From the NCBI GenBank assembly GCA_963662865.1, contig OY759969.1:248001-312000 (forward strand): 64,000 nucleotides of DNA, in the 5' to 3' direction. Shown here piece by piece: positions 26,765 to 35,817 of the stretch. The notes below the pieces were generated by a model. It was not told the origin of the DNA. It worked only from the letters and a program-made list of their open reading frames with translations, and made no database searches. Origin of the DNA: JAJDYQ01 sp963662865 (GTDB taxonomy: Bacteria; Pseudomonadota; Gammaproteobacteria; JAJDYQ01). Both the position numbers and the translations under genes were made by a program. Each line of letters starts with the position of its first letter. The first letter of the stretch is position 1.

Positions 26765-27925
26765 ATGAGAAGTTTCAGGCTTATTGTGGTGACCAGTTCC
26801 TGGCCGGGAGCCGAGCAGGGCAGGGAGGCTGCAGGTGCCTTTGTCAGGGATTACTGTCATTACCTGCAGGCGCGGGTCAAGGTGACAGTGATAGCTCCTG
26901 CTGCAGGGGGCATATGTCTCGACGATATTGAGATTCGTCATTTCTGGGCACCCGAGGGCCGAGCCCTGAGTACGCTGTCTTTTTTCTCTCTGACCGATAT
27001 ATTAACAATGCTGCGGGTTGTGGTCTCCGGTCTGTGGGCAACTCTCGCGACAGTCTGTAAATACCGTAAAGAATCAATTCAAATTCTGGCGCTATGGATA
27101 GTGCCCTGTGGGCTCTGGGCGTGGCTGGCAGCTATGGTATGTGGGGCGCGATACGCCGTCTGGGCGCTTGGCAGTGACATCTGGAACTATAAAGGTAGCG
27201 CCATTTTTCGTCCGTTATTACGCCTCTGTGCCCGAGACGCCAACTATCGCTTTGCTGATGGTTTCGGGCTTTGTGATGATGTTCGGGCAATTGCGGGACG
27301 TGAGTGCCTGTTTCTGCCCAGTGCGCGTCGACTACCACCAGTTGCCGGACGCAAATATCATGATGATGGTCGGCATGTACTTCATTTTTTGGGGCGCTGG
27401 CATCCCAATAAAGGCATTGATTTATTATTGCAGGCGCTGCAGTTGCTTGAAGATCGGGACTGGGAGCATATTGCCTGTGTGGTGATCGCGGGCGGCGGCC
27501 CCTTGGAACCAGAGGTAAAGCGGGTTGTGAACGGATTGCAGCAAATGAATCGGCCAGTGACCACCCGCGGTTATCTTGGTTCGACACAGGCCGCCGATTT
27601 TATCACCTCCGCCGATTACCTGCTACTGCCGTCACGCATTGAATCCATACCGGTTATCCTCTCCGATGCAGTGCATTGCAATACGCCGCTGATCATGACG
27701 CCGGTTGGTGATCTGCCGCGCCTTTTCGCGGATTACGGCTTTGGTGTTCTGGCACAGGGTACTGCCCCCGCCGATATTGCTGCCGCAGTAAGGGAAGCAC
27801 TCACTCATCCCCTCACCACCCGGCTCGGTGACCGCGCCGGGCTTGGGGAATTACTATCGCTGGAGTCTTCCTGCCAGCGTTTGCTGCAGGTCTTGAATCT
27901 AGGCTTTCATCAGGATGCAGAGTAG
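26765..27925 (+). CDS. Glycosyltransferase family 4
   Basis: 386-residue cytoplasmic glycosyltransferase with a GT-B fold. N-terminal domain LIVVTSSWPGAEQGREAAGA; nucleotide-sugar domain from about residue 205 with HFLGRWHPNKGIDLLLQALQ and the family's loop ADYLLLPSRIESIPVILSDA, giving the E-x7-E type motif region (RIESIPVILSDAVHCNTPLI). Sugar and acceptor are unknown. It starts the glycan region and is followed by a convergent broken aminotransferase. Confidence 0.85.
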   Translation: MRSFRLIVVTSSWPGAEQGREAAGAFVRDYCHYLQARVKVTVIAPAAGGICLDDIEIRHFWAPEGRALSTLSFFSLTDILTMLRVVVSGLWATLATVCKYRKESIQILALWIVPCGLWAWLAAMVCGARYAVWALGSDIWNYKGSAIFRPLLRLCARDANYRFADGFGLCDDVRAIAGRECLFLPSARRLPPVAGRKYHDDGRHVLHFLGRWHPNKGIDLLLQALQLLEDRDWEHIACVVIAGGGPLEPEVKRVVNGLQQMNRPVTTRGYLGSTQAADFITSADYLLLPSRIESIPVILSDAVHCNTPLIMTPVGDLPRLFADYGFGVLAQGTAPADIAAAVREALTHPLTTRLGDRAGLGELLSLESSCQRLLQVLNLGFHQDAE

Positions 27926-27949
27926 TGCCCTGGCCGAAGCGGGGTGTGG

Positions 27950-29123
27950 CTAACGGCGGACTGTCCACCGGTTGATGGTCTGAGACAGATCAAGCGCCTC
28001 TACTGTTGTTATACCGGTATGATTAGGCAGCAGGAGAATCTCCTGGGCAAAGCGCTCGGCATTAGGGAAACTGCTGTGGGTAGTGAGTCGGCCTATGCAG
28101 TAATCGAAATAGGTGGCCGTATCGAACCCCTGTTGCGCAAGGTAATGGTGCAGGGCACCGGCACCCTTTCGAGGAGTGAAAACTGGGTAGTGGGGTGTGA
28201 TAAAGGAGTCTATCTCTGTGATAGCAGGTGTGCTCAACAGTGAGCATGAATTGATATTATCAAGATAGAACTTTATTAATACAGCGGCGGTGCTCCATGT
28301 CACGATTCCATGCCTCCGTGGTAGCAAGCGCGTTGATAAGCCTTGCAGCGAAGGGAGAAAGCCCGCTTCCGAATATGGGCCTCGGCTGAAATGATGATTT
28401 AGTATGCCTATAACGTAAAAACCGTTTTAGATGCGAAATAATCCATACCTGATATAGCCATAAAGGTGAGGCGTAGACAGCAAGTGACAACAGTTCGGTA
28501 AATCCCGCAAGCCAGCCGGCTGTGGGCTTATGCTGTCTTGCAGTTATGTTTACCGGTTCCAAGTAATCAATGAGTAACCCGCCCAGTCCTAGGCTAAAGG
28601 GCTTCCCTTTTCCAAAGCTGAGGATTGTTGCGTTCGGATGGTCGGCGATGGATTGGGATTGATCATTATTAGTCACAGCAGGTGCGGACAACGCTGCATC
28701 TTCAATTACGTGGATACCTTCGGTGCGGCAGTAAGGCATGAGTTGAACGGGTTGCGAGGAATGGCCGAATATATGGGTAGCGATTACCGCTACTGGCTTA
28801 TACTGCCTGCACGCATCCATAATCGCCATGGGCGGAGCCACGCCTGTATGTTGGTCAACATCAATGAACAAAGGGGTTGAGCAGGCGCTGATCACAGCGC
28901 TGATCACGCGGTCACAGGTATAGGCAGGAACAATAATCTTGCCCCGAATGCCATATTTGTTGAGATAGGCCTGCAGCGCATCGGCAGCAGATCGATATAG
29001 TGATGTATTGAACCCGGATTCAGCAAACAGGGGCGTAGTTTCGTGTAAACCGCTTGTCCTCAGAACCGTCAGTAGTGTACGAAGATCTACTGAAGATCGG
29101 TAGCGCGGAATCAGCTTAGGCAT
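27950..29123 (-). pseudogene. DegT/DnrJ-type aminotransferase, frameshifted
   Basis: PLP sugar-aminotransferase family gene split into two frames. 29123 down to about 28262 encodes the main domain (IIVPAYTCDRVISAVISAC, VIEDAALSAP, and the PLP-lysine region LSFGKGKPFSLGLGGLL). It then hits TGA at 28260. One frame over, down to 27950, the C-terminal domain goes on (DNINSCSLLSTPAITEIDSF, TPHYPVFTPRKG, LLLPNHTGITTVEALDLSQT). The break lies between about 28255 and 28280. Both halves are otherwise clean, so it is either a recent mutation or an assembly error. It runs convergent to the GT4 gene. Confidence 0.8.
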
Positions 29124-29366
29124 CTGTCATTACCGATTAAGGTTTAAGCTTACAGCATAAAGCCATAGCCGGAGCGCGACAACTGTACTGTGGAGCCATG
29201 ATCACATACGGCTGGCAGCCGACGGCATATTATATCTATTGAAATGATGGATATAATGGCAGTGTCCTGACCTCCTGATGGTCACCGTTGCCATAAATCC
29301 ATGGACTACCTGTTCACTGGTATGCGGACAGTGACTCATCCACGCTGGTCAGATTACGGAGACATC

Positions 29367-30281
29367 ATGAAAGTGCTATTTAAAAACCGGCAATTTATCC
29401 TGTATCTGTTGCTGGGTATCAGTCTGGTAGCGATCTTTTACATCATAACGCCCTCCATCCAGGATATTCGATCCATGGATTTCTCCATCAGTGCTATAGA
29501 TTGTTTGCTGGCGGTATTTTTCTGTCTGCTCACTTTGCTGTTCAAGGCGTGGGTACATGTGTTGATTCTTGGTAAATACAGACTTCCATCAATTACCTGG
29601 TTGCAGGCAGTCGCCGCCTATGCAAATAGTCAGGTTGTCAGATACATCCCAGGCAAGGTATTGGGCGTTATCTCTGAGTCCATCAGGATGGCGAATGTCG
29701 CCAAGGCTGCCGTTATCTGGGAAGTGAATGTTACCCAGTATTTGATCACCAACATCGTATCGATGCTGGTGCTTGTCATACTGGGAATCTGCTTTTTGTT
29801 GGATAGTCCGTTCGCTGCACTGCCGGGCATGCTGCTGCTATATTTCGCCATTCCGCTTCTTACCAACAATACACTGGCTCACGTGTTTAATTACGTAGCG
29901 GGCTTTTTCCCCATTACTACGGTTGATTCTCAAGGTCATTCATGTAAACAGGCGATGATCATACTGCTCTGTCTGTGTGTTGAATGGTTGTTTTATTTTA
30001 TGGTCTGGTATCATCTGACCGGTGGTGAGTCGCCGTTTTTTCTTTACATTGGCTGGTTTTATGCCGCAGCTTCGTGGTTGGCATTACTGGTATTTGTGGT
30101 TCCCAATGGCATCCTGGTACGGGAGGCTGTTTTTCTCTGGTTGGGTAGTCTTTTTGGACTACCCATAGGGCAGTTGTTTTTTTACAGTATTGTATTCAGG
30201 GTTTTGTATATTGCGTGTGATATCATATTTTATATGATAATTGAATTATTGGCGGCATCGCGATCATGTGGAAAGAATTAA
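29367..30281 (+). CDS. Flippase-like membrane protein (LPG-synthase TM / UPF0104 type)
   Basis: 304 residues from the ATG at 29367, chosen because CGGAGA lies 6-9 bases before it; an in-frame start at 29301 lacks a ribosome site. About eight membrane helices and the family segment VAAYANSQVVRYIPGKVLGV, close to the SQ...PG..G pattern of the flippase-like domain shared with MprF. Probably moves a lipid-linked sugar across the inner membrane. It overlaps the next gene by 16 bases, so it forms an operon with the methyltransferase and oxidoreductase. Confidence 0.75.
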   Translation: MKVLFKNRQFILYLLLGISLVAIFYIITPSIQDIRSMDFSISAIDCLLAVFFCLLTLLFKAWVHVLILGKYRLPSITWLQAVAAYANSQVVRYIPGKVLGVISESIRMANVAKAAVIWEVNVTQYLITNIVSMLVLVILGICFLLDSPFAALPGMLLLYFAIPLLTNNTLAHVFNYVAGFFPITTVDSQGHSCKQAMIILLCLCVEWLFYFMVWYHLTGGESPFFLYIGWFYAAASWLALLVFVVPNGILVREAVFLWLGSLFGLPIGQLFFYSIVFRVLYIACDIIFYMIIELLAASRSCGKN

Positions 30282-31003
30282 AATCAAGTCGAGCGCACTG
30301 GAACGGCATGTCGAGATTTGGTGTTGACGCGGCAGTTATAGACCCGGCAGATACCCGAGGATACAAAAATGCCTACATACGGGCGCATCGGAATGCACAG
30401 ATAGAGTCTGCCATTGCCTCGCTCGACAAAGGCAGCCGCATACTTGATTTCGGGTGTGGTACCGGTCATATCACCGAGTATCTAAATGATTTGGAGATGT
30501 GGGCAGTCGGGATCGATATTGCCTTTGATCTGCTTGCCCTGCACACAGGTAGTGCGACATTGCTGAATTACGATGGCAGTTCCATGCCTTTCAACGATAA
30601 CAGCTTTGATGCAGTAACAAGCTATGTGGTTCTAAACCATATAGTGAACGAACAGCACCTGCTAAAGGTTTTACGAGAGTTAAGGCATGTGCTTAAGCCG
30701 GGAGCACTTTATATCTGCATAGAGCAGACCCGCAAGGTAACGAAGGTAACGGATGGTGGTAACAAGAAACAGCGCTGTATTCAGGATTTCATATCCGTTT
30801 TTTCCGAGGCGGGCCTGCGGATTGAGCAGGTGCAGTCGGTAAGGGCCGGGCATTTCCCATTTATATATCTGGTACGTTACGGATTTGTGCCACAAGCCAT
30901 GTTTCCTCACTTGATCGGAATCGACAAATGGTATTCCTCTCTTCTTTCCGGATTGCCATTTGACTATTTTGATACCCTGTTTGTGTTGCGCAGGCCGACC
31001 TAG
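30266..31003 (+). CDS. Class I SAM-dependent methyltransferase
   Basis: 245 residues. SAM-binding motif I ILDFGCGTGHITEYL near residue 60, acidic motif II AVGIDIAFDLLAL, motif SSMPFNDNSFDAVTSYVVLN and LRHVLKPGALYICIEQ. Resembles methyltransferases of glycan or lipid pathways; the target is unknown. Its end touches the next gene (31003/31004). Confidence 0.85.
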   Translation: MWKELKSSRAHWNGMSRFGVDAAVIDPADTRGYKNAYIRAHRNAQIESAIASLDKGSRILDFGCGTGHITEYLNDLEMWAVGIDIAFDLLALHTGSATLLNYDGSSMPFNDNSFDAVTSYVVLNHIVNEQHLLKVLRELRHVLKPGALYICIEQTRKVTKVTDGGNKKQRCIQDFISVFSEAGLRIEQVQSVRAGHFPFIYLVRYGFVPQAMFPHLIGIDKWYSSLLSGLPFDYFDTLFVLRRPT

Positions 31004-32101
31004 ATGAGCCAGCAACAGACCCGGGATGTCATCGTCATCGGTGCTGGCCCGGCCGGACTGAGTCTGGGTTATTATTTTGAAAAAGACGATATTGATTACG
31101 ACATTCTGGAACGGCAGGAGATTGGCTTTTCATGGCAATCCATGCCCGACAGGCTGGTTGTCATCAGCCATTGGTGGGTAAACCTTCTGCCGGGGAGCTG
31201 GATTGGACTGCACAACCCCTTTGCGATGGTCAGCAAGACCTTCTATAATAACTATCTGGAACGCTATACAAGAAAAAACAACATCAGAGTGATGCAGCAT
31301 GTCCTGGTACAAAATATCAGCTGGGAAAATGACAAATTCAGGATTGAGACCAGCAAAGGAGGTTATCTTGCCCGATTTGTTGTATGTGCAACGGGCTATT
31401 TTGCAAACCCGCATATTCCGGCCATGCCGGGAGGTAACGATGGCAGCCTGTCCGAACTGCATGCCTGTCGTTATCTATCGGCCCGGCAGATTGCTGCGGA
31501 TTATGCCGACGTCCGAAACATCCTGTTGGTAGGCAAGCGGACGACTGCTGGACAATTAATGGTTGAACTCAGTGAATTCGGGTTCAGAGTGGATATATCC
31601 TGTCGCTCTGAACTGCGCTTAAGGAGGGATCATACCTTTCGAGGTGGCCTGAGAAAGGCCGTCTATTTTTTTTATGAGGCTGTCAAGATAAAATTTCAGC
31701 CCCATATAAAGATGAATTCCTGGGTCGATATGGAGGGCGGCGAAACAGGCATGTTGCTAAACACCGGAAAGGTATTAAAAAGGGCCGGGATTCATGGTAT
31801 CCAAAAAGGTCATGTGTTGTTTACGGATGGGACAAAGGCCAGATACGATCTGGTCATTTATGCCACTGGCTATCGGTCTGCGCTCCAGTACCTTGATCCC
31901 TCTTTGCTGGTGCCCAGTGGTCCACGGGGGGAACCGAAAACCCGGGATATGGAGAGCGTCAATGTGGCAAACCTGTTTTTTATCGGCTTTGACAATCTTG
32001 TCAATTTTCGCAGCCGCTACCTGCGCGGTATCGCCAGCGATGCCAAGCGGCTTGCGGGCAAGATCCGGTTGCGCCTGTCCGATAATTCACAGTCCTGCTA
32101 A
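31004..32101 (+). CDS. FAD/NAD(P)-dependent oxidoreductase (flavin monooxygenase-like)
   Basis: 365 residues. FAD site VIVIGAGPAGLSLGYYFE at the N-terminus, the segment GFSWQSMPDRLVVISHWW, a second nucleotide site (NILLVGKRTTAGQLMVELSE) that lacks the third glycine of the classical GxGxxG, and ATGYRSALQYL near the end, all in the order seen in flavin-containing monooxygenase and CzcO-like proteins. Coupled to the methyltransferase and flippase, so probably acts on a lipid or sugar of the surface pathway. Confidence 0.8.
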   Translation: MSQQQTRDVIVIGAGPAGLSLGYYFEKDDIDYDILERQEIGFSWQSMPDRLVVISHWWVNLLPGSWIGLHNPFAMVSKTFYNNYLERYTRKNNIRVMQHVLVQNISWENDKFRIETSKGGYLARFVVCATGYFANPHIPAMPGGNDGSLSELHACRYLSARQIAADYADVRNILLVGKRTTAGQLMVELSEFGFRVDISCRSELRLRRDHTFRGGLRKAVYFFYEAVKIKFQPHIKMNSWVDMEGGETGMLLNTGKVLKRAGIHGIQKGHVLFTDGTKARYDLVIYATGYRSALQYLDPSLLVPSGPRGEPKTRDMESVNVANLFFIGFDNLVNFRSRYLRGIASDAKRLAGKIRLRLSDNSQSC

Positions 32102-32111
32102 ACCAAATTGA

Positions 32112-32366
32112 GGGCTAAAAAAGCTCGTCAGTAATTTTGAGATTGCCGATTACACAGCTGAAATAATAGGTAATCCTGATAAATTCGAGGTCGCCTATAT
32201 GCTTCGGCCGGGCTCACTTAAGGTTCGTTTAGCTCAAGCTATGGCCAAGTATGCATACTGGCTAGTGCCTGGCTACATTTGGCTACTCCGAAAACCCGGC
32301 GTATTTGTTACCCAGAAAGGCGTTGCTTATGACATCTGGTCTTCTGCGCCTGCCAACCACATCTAA
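32112..32366 (+). pseudogene. Open fragment without a start, unrecognised
   Basis: 84 codons open from just after a TGA to TAA at 32364. The protein-like text (KLVSNFEIADYTAEI, then LRPGSLKVRLAQAMAKYAYW, ending SSAPANHI) has good coding character. The only ATG is at 32199, which would give 55 residues. Probably the 3' part of a lost gene. Not recognised. Confidence 0.35.
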
Positions 32367-32394
32367 GCGCAGGTGTTATGCGGCAAAAGCACCA

Positions 32395-32580
32395 ATGACC
32401 TGAGATTGGAAAGCAGCTCGCATCCACTGTAATGAGTGCGGGCATGAAACCAAACACTTGGTGACTTTAACCAGCATCCAATTCTATTCGGAACCGTATG
32501 ATGGATACTCCAATGCGAATTGGACTACAGTATATGATGTTTTTGAGTGCTGCGGTTGCGAATCTATCACCTTATGTTGA
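32395..32580 (+). pseudogene. Remnant with zinc-ribbon head (DUF4145-like)
   Basis: ATG ACC is followed at once by TGA, after which 58 codons are open. They hold two CxxC pairs: HCNECGHETKH and FECCGCESITLC, spaced like the zinc ribbon at the start of DUF4145 proteins (C..CG..T.H ... C.GC). The rest of that family's protein is missing. Read as a gene with an early nonsense codon and a lost 3' end. Confidence 0.4.
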
Positions 32581-32691
32581 CGGCTTTATTGTTCGGGACA
32601 TGAAGTCCATGATTTAGGGCAGCCCTGAACAATTCCATCCTGGATTTGTCAGAGCGCGGAAAACAACAATGTAATTTTTTTCCTTTCAAAG

Positions 32692-32788
32692 TCAATAACT
32701 GATCGTTATTGATTTTGGCGATACATCCTTAGTATCGCAGGAAACTCTGATTTAATCAGAGCCTCCTTAGGCTTTTATCCGCTAAGGA
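32692..32788. other. Four consecutive hairpins in 97 bases
   Basis: Perfect inverted repeats in series: TCAATAAC/GTTATTGA (32692-32712, loop 5), GCGATAC/GTATCGC (32718-32738, loop 7), CTCTGATT/AATCAGAG (32745-32761, loop 1), TCCTTAG/CTAAGGA (32764-32788, loop 11). None is followed by a clear T run, so simple terminators are not enough to explain all four. The element lies between the convergent oxidoreductase and GNAT genes, next to gene relics. Could be a structured RNA or a mobile-element remnant. Confidence 0.55.
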
Positions 32789-32865
32789 TTAAGCGTTCTT
32801 TGCCGAAATGGAAGTGGCAATTAACTGATAAAACGTGCCGGTCATATCTGTCTCAATAGATAGTG

Positions 32866-33837
32866 CTAAATGTGTGACAGCCGGTGCAGGAGTTTTTTCC
32901 CGTGACCATGAACGGCCAGGACCAATTTGAGTAGTTTGGCGTAGCGTTTGTCGGTTTCAATGACATAGGTATTTTGTGGTCGGGTGACCGCGCCCCACTT
33001 TTCCTTGAATCTGACGAGCGAAGGCTGGTTAGCTGGTGAAGCCATCAGGTTAAAGCATTGCGCACCATCCCGCTGTGCCTGCTCAATTGCCCTGTACATC
33101 AGCTTATCTGACACACCATGCGTTCGGAATGCTGAATTGAAGCCGCCATGCAGATAATAGACGGTTGTGCCATGCCATATCGTAGTTATAAATCCGGCGA
33201 TCTGATCGTCTTTGGCTGCGAGCAGACAGCGGACAAGCCTGATCTCTTTGGACAGATCAACCAGCCCCCTGAAATAGGTCGGGGTATAGCGCAGGCTGCC
33301 GGCATGTTTTCGGATGGTGGTTTTATACAGGCGATACAGGTATTCGGCATGGCTGGTCGAATGAGCCTCCAAGATATCCAGACCAGATCGGTTCGCCTTT
33401 TTTATATCCCGCCTTAGTTTAGGCAGGCGTACCATATCCCATGCCTGTAGATCGATAATCGCGGTTTCCGGGACGATAGTTGTCGGTAAATCCATCGCTG
33501 AACCCTGATTGTATACGCCAAGGCCGAATGCGCTGGGTGAAAATCGCAGGATATGGACCGGGACAGGGTAATCGGCACCTTTCAGTGTGCCTATGGTTGC
33601 TGGCGACAATGAACAGCTACCTACGGGAAAGCCAAGATAACCGATGTTGAATATGCCGACCCGGAACAGGGTGATCGTGAACAATGCGCCGGTTGGCTGG
33701 TACTGACCATACAGGGTCCGGCAGGCAAACGCCCGGTTCAAGTGTTGCTGCCAGAGTGCGCTGTCGAAAAGGTTCCGTGCTGTGTTGGCTGTCTCCAACT
33801 CGTTTGGAGGAGTAAGACTGAAAACAAAATCGCTCAA
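32866..33837 (-). CDS. GNAT/FemAB-like acyltransferase
   Basis: 323 residues with a double-GNAT layout as in FemAB and BioF2-like acetyltransferases: LRRDIKKANRSGLDILEAHS in the middle, then CLLAAKDDQIAGFITTIWHG, YYLHGGFNSAFRTHGVSDKL and CFNLMASPANQPSLVRFKEK. Such enzymes often N-acylate amino sugars made by a DegT aminotransferase, and the aminotransferase gene lies only 12 bases upstream, which fits. Last gene of the series from 36756. Confidence 0.78.
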   Translation of the reverse strand: MSDFVFSLTPPNELETANTARNLFDSALWQQHLNRAFACRTLYGQYQPTGALFTITLFRVGIFNIGYLGFPVGSCSLSPATIGTLKGADYPVPVHILRFSPSAFGLGVYNQGSAMDLPTTIVPETAIIDLQAWDMVRLPKLRRDIKKANRSGLDILEAHSTSHAEYLYRLYKTTIRKHAGSLRYTPTYFRGLVDLSKEIRLVRCLLAAKDDQIAGFITTIWHGTTVYYLHGGFNSAFRTHGVSDKLMYRAIEQAQRDGAQCFNLMASPANQPSLVRFKEKWGAVTRPQNTYVIETDKRYAKLLKLVLAVHGHGKKLLHRLSHI

Positions 33838-33849
33838 GGTGTCAATACC

Positions 33850-35025
33850 CTATGTAGAAAGCAGTTCGATCAGACTGCGGGCAATATATTCGACCTCATC
33901 ATCAGTTAGCGCCGCACCGAGCGGGATACTGAATGTATTGCGACCGATATGGGTCGCATGGGGCGTCTGCTCGGGCGTCCAGTTATAGGTTTGTTGATAA
34001 TAAGGGTGTTCCGCAAGACACAGATAGTGTACGCCACAGCCTATATGGCGTTGCTTTAGTGCTTCCAGTATCTCATCACGCCTGAGCACCGGGTGTTCAT
34101 TGATCAGTGTGAACAGATGGTGGGCATGGCATTCTCCCGCTGGCGTCGGGGCGGGCAGGCGCAGCGGCAGGTCGCGCAGAGCCTGCCGGTAATAATCCCA
34201 TATCTCGGTTCGACGGTGCCAGTTTTGCTCAATGCGCGCTAACTGATGCAGGCCAATGGCTGCCTGGATATCCATCATATTGTATTTGAAGCCTGCCTGG
34301 GTAACGCGGTAGTGCTTGTAGCCGTCATCCTGGTAGCGATGCCATGCGTCCTGGGTCATGCCGTGCAGTGCCATGCCCTTCATGTAGCGGGCATGGTCGG
34401 GGTTGGAGGCGATTACCATGCCGCCCTCGCCTGTGGTGATGTTCTTGGTGGCGTAAAAGCTGAAGCAGCCGAAATCTCCGAAGGTCCCAGCCTTGCCGAG
34501 CGTGGACTGCGTTTCGATGGCATGGGCGCAATCCTCAATCAGTTTTAACTCCCGTGACTGGGCCAGTGGCACGATGCGTACCATATCGCAGAGCGCACCG
34601 CCAAAATGCACCGGTAGAATGGCCGCCGTGCGCTCGTTGATCGCGTCGGCGATGGCAGCCGGATCAATATTCAGGGTCATGGGCTCCACATCGACAATAA
34701 CCGGCGTTGCCCCGCTGTGAATGATTGCGTTGGCTGTGGCACAAAACGTCATTGCCGAGGTGATAACCTCATCCCCTGCACCAATCCCGGATGCAAGCAG
34801 ACTTAAATGCAGTGCCGAGGTACATGAATTCGTGGCCAGAATGGTATCTTGAGGTACACCTTTATAGTTTGCAAAATCCGCTTCAAATCGAGCCACCTTT
34901 GGTCCAGTACCGATCCATCTTTGCTCAAGAGAATCCACCACCTCGTCAATCTCGGCCTGATCAATGGCCGGTGCGCCGAACACAATAAATTTCCTGTTAT
35001 TCTGCACGGCCTTGTCCTTCACCAC
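33850..35025 (-). CDS. DegT/DnrJ/EryC1/StrS sugar aminotransferase
   Basis: 391 residues, PLP-dependent aminotransferase for nucleotide-linked keto sugars. Start FVFGAPAIDQAEIDEVVDSL and RWIGTGPKVARFEADFANY; acidic PLP contact LIEDCAHAIETQSTLGKAG; PLP lysine in CFSFYATKNITTGEGGM. The C-terminal part (HHLFTLINEHPVLRRDEILE) is full length. It overlaps the upstream methyltransferase by 29 bases and precedes the GNAT gene by 12, suggesting amino-sugar formation then N-acylation. Confidence 0.92.
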   Translation of the reverse strand: MVKDKAVQNNRKFIVFGAPAIDQAEIDEVVDSLEQRWIGTGPKVARFEADFANYKGVPQDTILATNSCTSALHLSLLASGIGAGDEVITSAMTFCATANAIIHSGATPVIVDVEPMTLNIDPAAIADAINERTAAILPVHFGGALCDMVRIVPLAQSRELKLIEDCAHAIETQSTLGKAGTFGDFGCFSFYATKNITTGEGGMVIASNPDHARYMKGMALHGMTQDAWHRYQDDGYKHYRVTQAGFKYNMMDIQAAIGLHQLARIEQNWHRRTEIWDYYRQALRDLPLRLPAPTPAGECHAHHLFTLINEHPVLRRDEILEALKQRHIGCGVHYLCLAEHPYYQQTYNWTPEQTPHATHIGRNTFSIPLGAALTDDEVEYIARSLIELLST

Positions 35026-35771
35026 CGGGGCAGTTGGTTTTTTGCAACTGACTTTTTCTGGCTACCAGATAATATCCGCAGCTAAACGCCTCCCAGTGTG
35101 GCAACAGATAGGAGCCGAGCCAGAAAAACACATTCACCGACGGGATAATCAAGGCCAGCAGCGGGGTAAGTAGTAGGGCGGAGTGTTTTGAACGGATAGC
35201 CTGTAAGGCACTGCCAGCCAGAGACAGATTAAGCAATAGCCCGGCACTCGCTGATGAGTGAAGGCTTGCTGATAGTCGTTTGCAATCCAATCCGGAAGTC
35301 GTGAGGTCACGCTGTAATCCATGTGCGGTCAGACGCTGATAGTCGTAGGGTTCATCATGCGCCGGGTACAGGAACGGTATGCTCAACAACAACTTTCCCT
35401 TAGGTTTCAGTACACGATAGATTTCCTGCAGCGCATGTCCGGGCAGCGCAACATGCTCAATTACCCCGAACATGAGCACTGTGTCTATACTGCCAGTAGT
35501 AAAGGGTAAGCTCACCGTATCAGCAAAAACATCCGGGCGGGTGTTATATAGAGCTGTGCCAGTTACCGGATAATCCAGGCCAATATAGGCGTCTCCCCGG
35601 GAAATATGCGCTGCAGCCCAACGGTCGGGCGCAGCCAATGTCGAGAACAACACCGGTGGCTTGTTCTGCCACGAGCCTGTGATAATCGGCACCACAGTTC
35701 AAAAGCCACTGTGGATGCAGGATGGTATTTCGTAGCAGTTTCAGCGCAGCCGGCGCATGGTATGTAATCAT
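34997..35771 (-). pseudogene. SAM methyltransferase with a single-base frameshift
   Basis: From ATG 35771 the frame runs MITYHAPAALKLLRNTILHP to VVLDIGCA, then leaves homology. One frame over the protein goes on as DRWAAAHISRGDAYIGLDYP through VLMFGVIEHVALPGHALQE and LKPKGKLLLSIPFLYPAHDE to 34997. Joining at the GGG of 35627-35629 (CCC on the coding strand) gives LDIGCADRWAAAHI, a proper SAM motif, so one extra base in this run breaks the gene. All other sequence is intact. The end overlaps the aminotransferase by 29 bases. Recent mutation or sequencing error; function would be methyl transfer in glycan synthesis. Confidence 0.8.
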
Positions 35772-35817
35772 AGCCCGTAGTCCTCAAAAGTTCGGCCAGG
35801 GATAAATGTTTATCTGC

